This document shows positions 53,301 to 64,000 of a stretch of DNA of 64,000 bases, one piece after another (position 1 is the stretch's first letter; each line of letters opens with the position of its first letter). Origin of the DNA: Baylisascaris procyonis. Lineage: Eukaryota; Nematoda; Chromadorea; Rhabditida; Ascarididae. The notes under the pieces are model-generated. The model saw only the letters and a program-made list of their open reading frames with translations. It was not told where the DNA came from and made no database searches. Location: assembly GCA_037389465.1 (NCBI GenBank), contig JAZARR010000184.1, positions 1,488,001-1,552,000 of the forward strand. The letters run 5' to 3'. The position numbers were made by a program, and so were the translations under genes.

Positions 53301-55768
53301 GCATCGCACATCTATACTATTATTCGAATGATGTCACAATAACGGTCGAGGGCTAGGCTGTGAGGTAGCTGTTCGGCAAGAACTCGAGGGATCGAAGTCA
53401 TGAACCTTCGGGAATTCTTTCACTTTTTTTAATGAGTAGTGCAGAAAAAAAGATTTCCAGGGGTCAACCTTCCCGTCTCACCCCTTGCCCCCCTCCCTCT
53501 CATCAAGTCGCATAATGGACTCGCTCTTTCATAATTTAATTATTACCGGTGGTGTTCTATGTACAATCAACAGAGAAACACATTTGGTTACACTTCTAAC
53601 AAATCCTGCTTATGACCGTTTCGAATACAAATGACATAAATAAAAATAAGAGGGAAATTCTGTAAAGTGATAAACACAGGAATTTAAAAAAAAAGCAATA
53701 AAACAAGAAAATTGAACTGCCCAGGCAATTACTGAAATCATATCAACGTCAAAGTTTATCTTGAAAGCAAGAAAGCGGCTACCTAAATAAAAATTCGTGA
53801 AAATTTATCGTTTATCAACAACCCTTAGATAAATCAAACTCGGAATGAATATTAAAATGAAATAGGATGCTACCTGGATTAGTATTTCAAGTTCGTTTTG
53901 TGTGAGATCAGCTAAAGAACGTGATCCGTTCGCCAATTCTCGTCTCAGCGCGTAATATATTTTGATATCCGATACACACCATTTCGACCCTATGAAACAA
54001 TTATATTGCTATATATTTATTCATATTTTAAAAAATACAGAAGGCAACCCACTTTATATATTTAATTATCGACATATGTTCCCACTGAGAAGTAGAATCG
54101 ATAGTTCGTTTGCAATCACCTATATAGGGACAAGGAGTTAAAGAGACGACACAGCAGAGTCGAGAATTCGCCATATGGAGCAGTAAGTCTCCCTTCCCTC
54201 ATCATAGACAAGGTGGTCGGATATCTATACAGCAATGATGCATAAGATTGTGGCCTACATATAGTTAATAATCATCAGCCCTCTAAATTTTTAATTCAGG
54301 GACAAAGTCCACGAAGGCGTTTCGAAGAACTCCCATAGATGAAAAAATGCAGTCGGAGAGGAATATGAATAGCATCGATCTTAACCCCTCTCCTTTCATA
54401 AGTAAGGCAAATCATCTGTGGATGGCGAAGATAAGTTATGACTTTTCCTGATGGCTTATGCTGAATGAAAGTATGCAAACCGGAGATTCCCTTAAAAAAG
54501 CCCGAACTTTAGGGGAGAGATCAGTCATGCATGAAGTACTTCAAGTCAAACGATGAGGACTAGTTCATCCATTTGACAGAAAACAGAAGAGCGAATCCTT
54601 TGCTGTCAGCCCCCTTATTTGTGTGGCATTCAAATCTCTGCTCAACCACACTCTCCAAAAGTCAATCTTTCTATCGCGCCATCTTATCTCGAATGGTATG
54701 ATTTGCTTTTGTCTAGATTTAGGATTTATTATGATTTACTCATAAGCTGGAAGCCTTTCTAGGTTACCAACCGTTAACTTAGCTTATGAGCTTAACCCTT
54801 CGCTTGCATGATAACTCCATCCCAGAAGCAGTCAGAGATAAGCAATCATTCAAAAAAAAGTTTAAGCGGAAAGCAAAAGCGTTATCAGATGTGGTTGGGA
54901 TGAATCTAGAGCCGAAGCAACGATATGAGAATTGAATATTGCAGTGCAATGGGTCTGCATGATGAGATATATCCACCATGCAACACTTGCATTAAGAAGC
55001 ATCTAAGTCGCATAAAAAGGGCTCTACCTATGAAATTCCCATTGCAAAAGTGATGAGCACTTATAAAAGAAAACAGCCGAAGAAAATGTATAAGGAATGA
55101 CGGCTCTAATTTTGTGTAAAACACTTTATACAGTGAACTGTGTTTGCGAATAGGGTCTCAGTGAAAAATTTTACTTGCAAAGACGAAGCAGTTCGCCCTC
55201 CTGGGAAGCCAGCAGTTGCTCGATAATCCACGGCTGACTGAGGGCGGGGGGGGGGAGGGGGAAGATGGGGCAGCGGGGATGAGGTCGCCTTTCCTTGCAG
55301 TGTATACGTGGCTCGAAAAAAAGGTCAGGACACTGTTCAAGAAGGTATTTATAAGCCAAAGTCAATCCTCGCCCTATGGGAGCCTCTACTGTCAGGTGGC
55401 GCAGATGCCCGGCAATTCTAGCAGTCTCTCTCTTTCCCAACAAATTTTATTTAAAACCTCTCAGGTAACGCAAAAAAACAGCTGGATTTTTTAAGGAGCT
55501 AGTCAAAATTATGTAAAACCAATAAATTTCACTAACCATCAACGACCATTTTATGAATCGCATATGCTCTCGGTGCACGAGTTTTGAGAAAATTTTCATA
55601 ACGTCCCATAAGACCAGTCGGAGTTCTATGAGGTGGTGGCTCCGAAGAGAAACTCCGAATCTCGCCGTAGTAGCCGATCTTTGGATGAAATGAATAGAGT
55701 TGCTGTGTTCTTATACGCCTTTGTAACGTTGAAATACACATCGAACATGAAGGGCGTATTCCAAACAT
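44388..55768 (-). CDS. LETMD1: LETM1-domain protein, LETMD1-like
   Basis: A mitochondrial inner-membrane LETM1-domain protein, closer to LETMD1 than to LETM1. Exons: 55537-55768, 53874-53989, 49049-49131, 47916-48048, 47387-47467, 47095-47238, 45607-45694 and 44388-44464; 317 residues (human LETMD1 360), all phases closing. LMGRYENFLKTRAPRAYAIH matches human SRYERFLERRFPRFYVLY; FFPRLVLTRHFWTNDQRKDFW matches [20 protein letters not shown]. The conserved pattern ALRQLDRYL, then MSDQQLYLQLYLRRLQYYG, then IDEMRALLKKWVHYS, is the LETM1 helical core. One membrane helix spans residues 123-147 (MIIVIILIPLPMTFYFLG). The C-terminal exon (APDLKTSEYLHAPALFQ) matches the LETMD1 tail. There is no EF-hand or coiled-coil tail as in LETM1. 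The start is 2 nt after a TTTCAG acceptor. Introns are long (up to 4.7 kb) and hold GC-rich islands. Confidence 0.92.
46545..46850. other. GC-rich island in LETMD1 intron 6
   Basis: About 300 bp of distinctly higher G+C (for example CGACGTCCCGAGCCGGAAGC) in a very AT-rich intron. It is open for 71 codons on the minus strand with no recognised domain. Composition unlike its surroundings suggests an inserted or decayed element. Confidence 0.45.
52480..52700. other. GC-richer block in LETMD1 intron 2
   Basis: It carries segments such as TCGATCCAGAATCCGACGGA in an AT-rich intron and is open for 75 codons on the minus strand (residues include RILDRIRPIANPPS). No family is recognised. Similar in character to the islands at 46.6 and 55.3 kb. 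Confidence 0.35.
55165..55440. other. GC-rich open stretch in LETMD1 intron 1
   Basis: A 90-codon minus-strand frame (contains RIAGHLRHLTVEAP and LTLAYKYLLEQCPDLFF) has protein-like composition but no family match, and an overlapping frame is also open. A run of about 10 G sits at 55242-55252. It may be an exon of a nested gene or a mobile-element remnant; neither is shown. Confidence 0.3.
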
Positions 55769-55783
55769 AACTGAAATTAAAGG
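55769..55783 (-). promoter_or_regulatory. 5' splice acceptor of LETMD1 (probable SL trans-splice site)
   Basis: On the minus strand the acceptor CCTTTAATTTCAG is followed by TT and then the ATG. A 2-nt leader is too short for an ordinary 5' UTR exon alone, so trans-splicing or an upstream UTR exon is required. Confidence 0.6.
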
Positions 55784-57263
55784 ATTTCTTTGTTACCCTC
55801 ATGGGCAGAAATCATTGCATTACAACAATAGAGTTCGAGACACCGTCTTAAAAGCCAACAAATAAACACTCTTGCTAAAGTTCATAAATATTACCCACCT
55901 CCCCCCCCTCCTACCAATGCCCTTCCCCCATAAATCTGAACTAGCAGATCTTTTGCTGCTTCGATAATGCAAGTGGAAGGATGAAATTTTTCCAAATAGG
56001 TGAAACTTACGACATTTTAGTGTTCAAGGATGAAAGGAGGATAGCGCTCTCACTGTGCAGAATGTGGCATCCTTCCTTGAAATCTAATATTCTTCGCTCA
56101 TTCCTATCCATCCTCTATTTCAGCCATATAGAATAATAGGGTTATCTCAGCACTTCTAATAGCTAATGATAAAAACAACAGATCAAAAGAATTAAAGCAT
56201 AAGTAATGCCAACGTTTGACGATGTTTTAATACAATAAAAACATTCTTAATGCTTTCAATGTGAAAAGATTCAGCTCAATATATTAAAGCCATTATCAAC
56301 ATTTACCACGCATCACATCAGTGAATTTTACGCAAAGGGGAACAGTACCACGAAGACAGTTAGAAGGGTATCGTAAGAAACGTGCCTATAACGACATCCC
56401 GTAATTACCAATATAAAAATTGGAATTGTTTTTTTTTTACATATTTATGGAAATTTGTAGTTGCGATGCAAGCTATGACAAGCTCATGTTTGCGCGCTAT
56501 GTCTATCTTCCTGTAATCTCCGGTAGCTTCAGCTGGGAGGCCACTAAAAGTAACAGTAATGGAATTAGGGCGGGGTTTAGTTTTCGTTTTACGCCGGTCG
56601 GGTCGCAAAAAACGAATCGAGAAAATGGAATCAATAAAACTATGGAAGTAATAGATGGCATATTTTATACTTTGTTAGCAGCTAATGAAAAAGTTTACTC
56701 AAATAAGCGGAATGTGAAAGCACATATTGAGCCACATTTCTTCGCTTGAATTTTTATTTCTACTCATATAACAAATGTAGATTGAGTAAATGCGAAAAAT
56801 TGTTGCCCACACATGAAAACGTGTTTTATCAACGATAGCGAATCGTCATTGACAACAATAAAAATGGAAACCCCACTGAAAAAAACAATCGGAAAAGATG
56901 CCAAAGGAGCCAGCACAATATGCATTTTCCCATTCCGCTTACCCGACCAACCGCTGCTAAAATTACCGACAAAAAAGAAATATGCAAAGTAACGCTTTCA
57001 TTGAAATGATGCGACAACGCCTCAGCATATCGGCAGATTCGACATCACGTGATCCAACCGGTGTAAAATGAAGATATGATTGGAATGACTGGAAATTTTT
57101 TGGCACCTTTAAATATTTATGAATTCTTTCAACATTGACGGATCAAATTCAAATTATACCACCAACCGATTTGGTGTATCTCTCATTCGCAAATTACGTA
57201 GTTCTAGCTTCAGTTGGTACCCGCGTTGAAACCTATCGATCAGATATGCAAACAAATATATCG

Positions 57264-57475
57264 CTGAGTTAAGACTGCTGGATAGACGGACATACAAATC
57301 ATCGCCGATCTGAAATTACTGGACAGACAGAAGGACAAATATACCACTGAGTTGAAACTGCCAGGTGGACAGACAGACAAAAATTTTGTTAATTTGAAAC
57401 TATCGGATAGACAGACAAACAAATAAACTGCCGACTTGAAACGATCGACAGACGGAGAGACAAACTAAGTGGATA
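57264..57475. repeat. degenerate tandem repeat, about 42 bp x 5
   Basis: Five diverged units, each beginning near TGAAACT or TGAAATT and containing GACAGACAGACAAA-like runs. Copies differ in 20-30% of positions by eye, so the array is old compared with the 33-bp array at 18-19.5 kb. Confidence 0.75.
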
Positions 57476-60397
57476 TGACGTCATCATGATGCCTTAACAG
57501 AGCATAAGGGACTTACTAAGATCGACTATTGAAGTTAAGCGCACATTAGTCGATAATGAGTGAGTGATAACGAAAGGATTAGGTCTATGAGATAATGCAA
57601 TTCCTAACTACGAAACTTATGTGCTTCTCGAACAGGAATATTCATGTGACAAATAGACAGGTGCATACACATACACACACTGCATTTCCTCTGTTAAACG
57701 CCTCTGGATTTATAGCATTCCGAAAATATTGTTCGAGAGGGGCGGGTTATAGTGTTCCCACATTTCAAAGGAGATGGATGAAGGATAAAAACGAGAAAGG
57801 CGACAGATTAATGAGATGGTTGGCATCCTTCTCCTTCCTATTAGAGCATTCTGACGCTTCGAATTTATTAGCAATGATCCAGATTCAGTGTGCAAATACT
57901 CTCGAGATAATAAACTCTCTGTGTAGAAATTCGAAGTTCGGCTTACATTCGATACTGCGCTCACAGTGTCTGCAAATTTCCAAAACAAACACAAATTGGC
58001 CCGTAGGAAGAGTGGGAGGGGTGAAAGAGTTTGCAAACCGAAAAATATCGCATAAGCACATAAACATGACGTCATCCCACGTAATTTACAAATTTTTACA
58101 AAAGAATTGAAAATTTTCTATTCAGAACATCCCATACATAGAGGAGGGTGAGAGCATTTTGTAAAGTAAAATATATTAGAGAAAAAACTCTAAAGAAACA
58201 TCAATAAACGAACAAACACACAGCTGCATGCTGTCAACTGACGGCTGTTTGCACAGTCAGTCAACCACAACTATAGAATCCGTCCTTAGATGGCAAAAAA
58301 GGCAACCACTAAGCTGTTCCCATATCACAGTGCTCTTTGAACATCGCTTCCATCACACCATCAACGCAACTACCGTGTCAACAACACACCTCCACACAAA
58401 GACTTCCCTAGGAAATTTCCCCAAGTTATCCTTGGGAATCCAATGCAAGAATATGCCCCCTCCTCTTTTAAAATGTTCTCTCCCTTGACATTCTACGTTA
58501 GAAGTATTTCAAATTTTTTGAACTTTTTCACGAAATTCCTAGCGAACAAATTTCATAGAGAAGCGTCACTTACTGACATATCCGCACAATAGTATTTCAT
58601 TATGCTAATGGGAATACACCCCAGAAATTGGAAACTCAAACACAGCAGCATTTAAAATTCTTCAAATTATCGCAATTCCGCAGAAAAAGAGCACAATCTA
58701 CTTTTTAACTTAAGGCATAAAAAATTCGGGCAATGAATGACATTTGCATAAATGAATACGATCATTCGGTGCTGATGAGTGGCAGAATGGTACCAAACAA
58801 CCGATCAACGAATAACAATCAAAAAGTTATATTGATCTGTTTATTCAATTGCAGTATCATTCGTACTGAAATTCAACCGTATGATTCATCACCATTTCCG
58901 TACGCAACACAACAATAATGCGGATAAAACTTTATTGTCTGACAACTCCCGTTCATCACATATTTACATATACCTATCAATTTACAGTAACCTGCAATCA
59001 CATATCGATGCACCTTTGGTTTGGTGAATATAAGACAATGAATGACGATAAGTGCACATCAAGTGATTGGCCAAGAAGAACGATTGTTTTAATATTTTAT
59101 TTCCGCTTCATCGTTTAGATGCAAAAATGAAACTTTTTAAAAACTTTCCCAAACAAACAGTCAATTTCTTTAAGAGGCATTACTTCCATCTCGCTTCAAG
59201 CTGCCAAGCAAACTCACTAGACCTCTAATAATGAATTAAAGTTATTTGTCATAAAATCCGAATATCACCCACTCTATATAATAGCTACGCACCTCGATAA
59301 CCAGAATCACAATAGCAGTGTCTCTCTAAAATAACCCCTGAGGGTATAAACCTTTCAGACTTCACCCCTGAAGATCGTTTAATCCTTCTGCAGAAAGTGC
59401 ATTACCGTATATCAAAACCTTAGCGAGGGATAGCCGCACGACTATTCCTGGAACTTTTTTTACTTCGCAAAACGGCAAAATACTGAACGCTAAATGCCCT
59501 AAAAGAGTGAAACCTATGAAAAACATCACGCTACCGAAACATGGTATTTTGCATTTAAGGCGCCTAAAATGGAGCTCAATTAAGGTTCATTAGCGATTTC
59601 TTGTTTCCTTCTAATGTTCAATGAGTTGTCTGAACGAGAGAGAGACGACAAGGGGAAGATGAAGGGGGGGGGGTAAGTGACAAGAGTTCAAATTCCAATC
59701 CCTTTTCTTTCCTCTAAGCCCTTGAAAGCACATACACACACCGGGATGAAAAGACCACCAACATGGATTGATTACAAAAGTTGAAATTGAACTCAAGCTC
59801 CAATCTCATAAAACAGGTTAAATAATTTCCATAAAATTTTGCCAAAACTATAAAAAGTGATAAGAACCTTGAAAAAATAACAAAAATAAATCATCGAAAA
59901 ATATATCAAAATAGCTTCGATTGGCGTCTCACAAACAGTGAACATTGTGCAGTAAATATGTGAGAATAAAACAAACAAAATAAACCCGATAAGTATAGTG
60001 TAGAAAATCTTTGAGAAAACGTGACAGACATCTGTCAACAAATGCCTATTAAACTGATCTTTACAATAATTTCTTCTATGCAAGTTGAACACTCTTTCAG
60101 CGACAAAAAACAATTTTGTTGGGAATTTATTTTCGCATTTATATCTGTGAAAAATCAATCAGTTTTCACTTTTTGCAAATTTTCATTTCATCTCAAAAAT
60201 CTGTTTTCAATAAAAACATTTTTGAAAAAAAGATGAAAATATTGTTTTCAGCATGATTACGAAAATATCACTCATATCGAGGAGAATCATTTTGGTGGTC
60301 AGAGATAAAAGAACAAACATATTAATCAAATGGTAGATAATGAAAACATTAAAGATATGTTATCAAAAAATGAAAGTGAATACTGCACTACAAATGG

Positions 60398-60685
60398 TCA
60401 AAACATGAGAGCCGTCAAAGCATATATCACAGAACCTATTATATTATCTCCAACTATTATATCCATAGATAATTCTGAGAAAATAATCCACTTTGCATAC
60501 ACATCTATGGATAAAATAGCGAACATACCGATGAAGAGAACGGAAGCCGAGACGTGAATTACAAGAAATATAGAGAAAGAAAAGGAAGGTGGGGGAAGGA
60601 GGCGTGCAAGGAAAGCCGAAAGGAGGATGGGAAGCGCCCTGAGGAATAAAATGAAATATTTAATAGCGCAATCATTACGATACAT
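60398..60685 (-). other. possible tetraspanin-like membrane exon (weak)
   Basis: A 95-codon minus-strand frame starts MYRNDCAIKYFILFL, reminiscent of a tetraspanin N-terminus (CIKY before the first helix). It later reads IGMFAILSIDVYAKW and NIIGSVIYALTALM, resembling helices 1 and 2 with the small loop between. A pyrimidine-rich stretch separates the first part from the rest, but no GT donor fits there and no CCG-containing large loop is found nearby. Chance resemblance is likely. Confidence 0.2.
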
Positions 60686-61190
60686 TTCAGTACTATAGAT
60701 CTAACTCAGCAAAGATTTTATCTCTCTTTTTTAAAGCAAAATTTCACAACTTCTCAGATAGAACTGAAGAAATCGTTGCTATAGCTAGAAAAAACTAAAT
60801 TTCATTGCGGAAGTAATCAATACAAAAAGGCACTACGAAATTAAATTCATCGAGTTTTTTATACCATAAAGATCTCATAAGCACTATATAAAATGAAAGC
60901 GGAGAGATGTTGAAGAACGTCTCTTTCTAACTATCCACAAGTTGTACGCTTAAAAAACGAAATAGTTCAGTAAATCATGTCGACCTATCAACTGCTGTTC
61001 AAAAATTTCAACCGGTTAGATGAAAGATTTGCAAGCCCCGATACTCCTCCCTTCCCTTACTGAAGGTAATTCACGCCGACCTTTACTGCAGATAACCATC
61101 GCCTCTGATCTTTACAGTATAACGACCACTAAATAATAAGAAATATACAAAGTAGGCCTCATGGGCACAATTGTTTTGAAACATGTAAAC

Positions 61191-61212
61191 GATCATTCAT
61201 AAATGAATGATC
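61191..61212. repeat. short perfect palindrome
   Basis: GATCATTCAT and ATGAATGATC are reverse complements around AA. It is a possible hairpin or palindromic binding site; function unknown. Confidence 0.6.
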
Positions 61213-61787
61213 TTCACTGTATAACTGATGCACTCGTAGACCAATCAATTCTCCTATCCCGATCGCTCAACCTCAATCGATAAACCGATCATAATCAATC
61301 GATAATCCAATCGCACATTTCTGCACATAAACCGACAAGTGAGAGCAATTAGAGATATTTTACATACATCCATAATATACTCAAAAATAGTGAATAATAA
61401 CGAAGGTAGACGAACATTTCACACAAACCCAAAACATCATACAATGAAGTGATAGAACGTCTCTTTTTGAAATTTCTAGAGGTTCGACGGTTGGTAAGTG
61501 CTTCATAAATAGGGCTTATCTTGCCTATTCTAGAAAATTGTTACCATTGCTCTAAACAGTTTTTTCTTTCTATCGATCGAACGATATAAGGAAGAGTACG
61601 AATGGAATAGCAAAAGTGTCATTCCCATAGCCTAGAGGAAGAGGAAAGGTCAATGCGATTGATGGACAACTTCAACGACCAAGAGGTATGGATGAAGTGG
61701 AAGCGGAAATTGCCAAAACAAAAAGAAAAACAGGAACACAGTTATTTACTTATATGGGTCTTTCGAATGATTACATCAGTACGCTAT

Positions 61788-63879
61788 CTACAATTTGGTG
61801 ATATGAACAGAATTGTTATCACCATCCTCTAACCTGAGTACATGCCTCAATGCAACCGAATCTATAACCGACGACAATTCAACCGAACTCGACGACCTCA
61901 AAGAAACATCATATGATCGACTATTAGGTCGGAGCTCAATCGATGAAATGCTCAAATTTTCTTCGTCCTCTGAAATGGAATCTCGCTCATACCCGCAAGA
62001 GGAATCAATGATTGTTTGTAGATCGCTTTCTGTTGCATCAGCATGAACATCGCAATCTTTGGAGGTTGCTGCTGATATATCGTTACCGGTTGTTTCATCA
62101 TTCCTCAGTGTATGAGTGGTATCCGACTTGAATGACGAGATTGATGATGTACCCGCTGATGATAAAGAACCGCTTAGAGAATTCTTGCCTAGTGAGATTG
62201 CTTGAGAACGCATATAGGCTCCTGAAACGAATAATGCAACCTAACTTCATGGGTAAATTGATTTCAATTCACTCATTACAATTGTACCTTATAAGAGAGT
62301 CTAAACGAAACATCATTGATAGTAAAATGAGATGATATCTTTGATGGGAGAAATAAAACAATCAATTTATATAATATACTTCACAACAAAAATGGAATAC
62401 AAATAAAAATATTGCCACGATTGAAAGGTAAAATTATGGTGCATCGATAAGGCATAGATAGTAGCCTAGCATAGTGCTAATGATTCAACAGGCAACCTAT
62501 AAGCAATAGGCCAATATAAGTCATCGATATCACAGGCAATTTAACAATTTCAGCTAGAGGCGACGAGTTCGTTTGTCGAAATTCCGATGTAAAAAGCGAA
62601 ATTTACTGTAGCACACTACTAAGGAGGATAAAAAAGAATTACGACCTCAAATTCCACTGCGTTCACGATCTTCAAATCAACACTGAAATCTTTCATCCAA
62701 TTTACTTTTTCTTTAAAAAAAAAATCTATCAATCTTGCGTTCTCACAACGTGGCAGTGAGGTTACTCGGTGTTTGGCAATAACCTTGCAGGTCAATTAAA
62801 TTGATCTCGAGTAGCCATTTGGATTACCAACCAAAGGGAAAAGTTGGAATCCCACAAAACGCAGAATGTTCTCTCAGAATCAAGATTTCACATCAGATCT
62901 GAAATCATATGCCTGAGGCATAAAAAAACTGCTGCATAGTGCAGCTGAATAAGCGAATCTATCAGATAGAAAATTTTCAAATTCGCTGAACTGAGATTTT
63001 TCCGCGAAACTGGATACGCTCATTCAACGCAACATTCATAACTACTAGGTGGAAAGGAAACGAAAGATAAAATTTTAGAACACCGACTTGACTTGTGCAA
63101 GTGACATATACCACTGACATTTACTTATGAAGGACCCCTATCTATCTTTTCAGCAGATTAGCGTTTGTTGTTGCTGGATTCTTAAATGCTTATGTGTCGG
63201 CTTCTGCTTTCATCGTTTCACAGTTCTCAATTCATCGTTGCGCGTTCCCCCGTTACCCAGTTATCCGTCTCTTCAGCACTTCTATTACTACATGCTTATA
63301 TCGAGCAGCTTCTTCCTGATAATCCCTGTGTCCCACAACCACATATGGGTCCATGCTCATCCCCTTTTTCTCACCCCAACTGTAGATGGCCTTCAAAAAC
63401 AGATCCAAATTCAGTGAGAAAAGAGACAAAACCCAAATAAAAACACGATGGCTATGCCAGTTAGCAATAATCGATCGAAAAGCAAGATCGCACAAAAATC
63501 CAACGTTTCAGAGATTCCATCTGAAAAAGAAAAGAGTTCGAAATTGCGAGACTAGGAGGGAAGAGGGGCTGGGGAGGGGAGGAGGTGGAATGGAAGAAAA
63601 GAGCGGTGGTACAAATATGACCACTGATGGGGAATATTCAATAAATAAACTTACTATTAAGAATCTTTTGTTCCTCAATATCAATAAGATTGAGTTGATA
63701 GAGTTTATCATGAAGCAATTTACGAAGACGTATCGCCCTTGCTGCCAATTCGATGCGTTCTCTAATATTTTCAAATATTAATATCATTCGCATCTCACGA
63801 CATGAAGCAATCAATTCAATTAATGCTCGATGGCTCATTTCCGTTACCACTCGTCCATTGATCGAAATGATTACATCAC
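61788..63879 (-). CDS. PDZ scaffold protein, tamalin/CYTIP-like (3' part)
   Basis: The gene enters from the right edge; only its 3' part is here. Exon 63655-63879 encodes the second half of a PDZ domain (GDVIISINGRVV, then MSHRALIELIASCREMRMIL), followed by a helix, ELAARAIRLRKLLHDKLYQL and IEEQKIL. This matches tamalin (GRASP) after its PDZ: ELEARLQYLKQTLYEKW and QEQRLV. The last exon, 61788-62221, is a serine-rich acidic tail of about 145 residues (YMRSQAISLGKNSLSG onward) ending ITKL, a class I PDZ-binding motif; tamalin also ends in one. Both exons break in phase 1. Joining them directly is in frame, but a middle exon around 63.4-63.5 kb (acceptor CTTTTTCAG at 63521) may exist and is unresolved. 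Tamalin and CYTIP link cytohesin Arf-exchange factors to receptors; that role is inferred from family. Confidence 0.65.
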
Positions 63880-64000
63880 CTAAAATTATTATTATTACTT
63901 CGACAGCATTCACAATTTAGACATAATTCATAGTATTGACTCAGCTAGTTTAATACGCTAAAAATGAGCAGCGCTTTTTTACGTGACCTATCTTCCCACC

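Larger units (their letters stand above)
55769..61787. other. intergenic between LETMD1 and the PDZ gene
   Basis: 6 kb with no confident gene. A plus-strand 171-codon frame at 57595-58110 overlaps an open minus-strand frame and has no domain, so it is left out. It holds the tandem repeat at 57264-57475, a possible membrane-protein exon near 60.4-60.7 kb and a short palindrome at 61191-61212. Confidence 0.5.

Noticed and set aside
44388..55768. First thought: LETM1 itself
   Set aside because: The protein lacks the long coiled-coil and EF-hand tail, and the motifs FFPRLVLTRHFW and the N-terminal RYENFLKTRAPRAYA fit LETMD1 better.
56405..56749. Overlapping open frames on both strands
   Set aside because: Neither resembles a known protein and they shadow each other; no splice support.
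57595..58110. 171-codon plus-strand open frame
   Set aside because: No recognisable domain, a 121-codon open frame on the opposite strand in the same place, and low-complexity runs (HTHTHT); likely chance.

Overview
The window looks like an AT-rich, intron-dense invertebrate nuclear genome, most probably a nematode. Splice acceptors are dominated by TTTCAG/TTTTCAG. In all five genes with a supported start, an acceptor lies 2-15 nt upstream of the start codon, as expected for spliced-leader trans-splicing with tiny 5' UTRs. Species cannot be given from sequence alone. All recognised genes lie on the minus strand, so transcription runs from right to left.

Layout by increasing coordinate. 0.3-4.1 kb: scattered exons of an unrecognised minus-strand gene that probably continues off the left edge. 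5.8-11.1 kb: NSE1 (NSMCE1), the RING-like subunit of SMC5/6, 8 exons. 15.6-23.1 kb: D-2-hydroxyglutarate dehydrogenase copy A, 8 exons, with a 1.57 kb array of a 33-bp minisatellite in intron 5. 26.6-31.2 kb: ESCO/Eco1 cohesin acetyltransferase, 5 exons, with a PCNA-binding (PIP) box at its N-terminus. 33.6-39.1 kb: D-2-hydroxyglutarate dehydrogenase copy B, 8 exons, with the same intron positions and phases as copy A. 44.4-55.8 kb: LETMD1-like mitochondrial inner-membrane protein, 8 exons. 61.8-64 kb: 3' part of a PDZ-domain gene resembling tamalin/CYTIP, running off the right edge. Intergenic spaces are 2.4-6 kb; I see no rRNA, tRNA, CRISPR or complete transposon.

The most notable structure is the D2HGDH pair flanking ESCO. 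The copies are only about two-thirds identical in protein in most exons. Exon 2, which carries the FAD-binding segment, contains a 174-nt run that is 100% identical, indicating a recent local gene conversion. Copy B has replaced the conserved substrate-binding lysine (human K401) with glutamate. Copy A has a one-base loss that trims its last residues. Two SMC-pathway factors (NSE1 and ESCO) and two probably mitochondrial protein families (D2HGDH, LETMD1) share the neighbourhood, but the wide spacing argues against a conventional operon.

Exon coordinates were derived by hand from splice sites, reading-frame continuity and remembered family alignments. Reading phase closes exactly across every exon of the five named complete genes.
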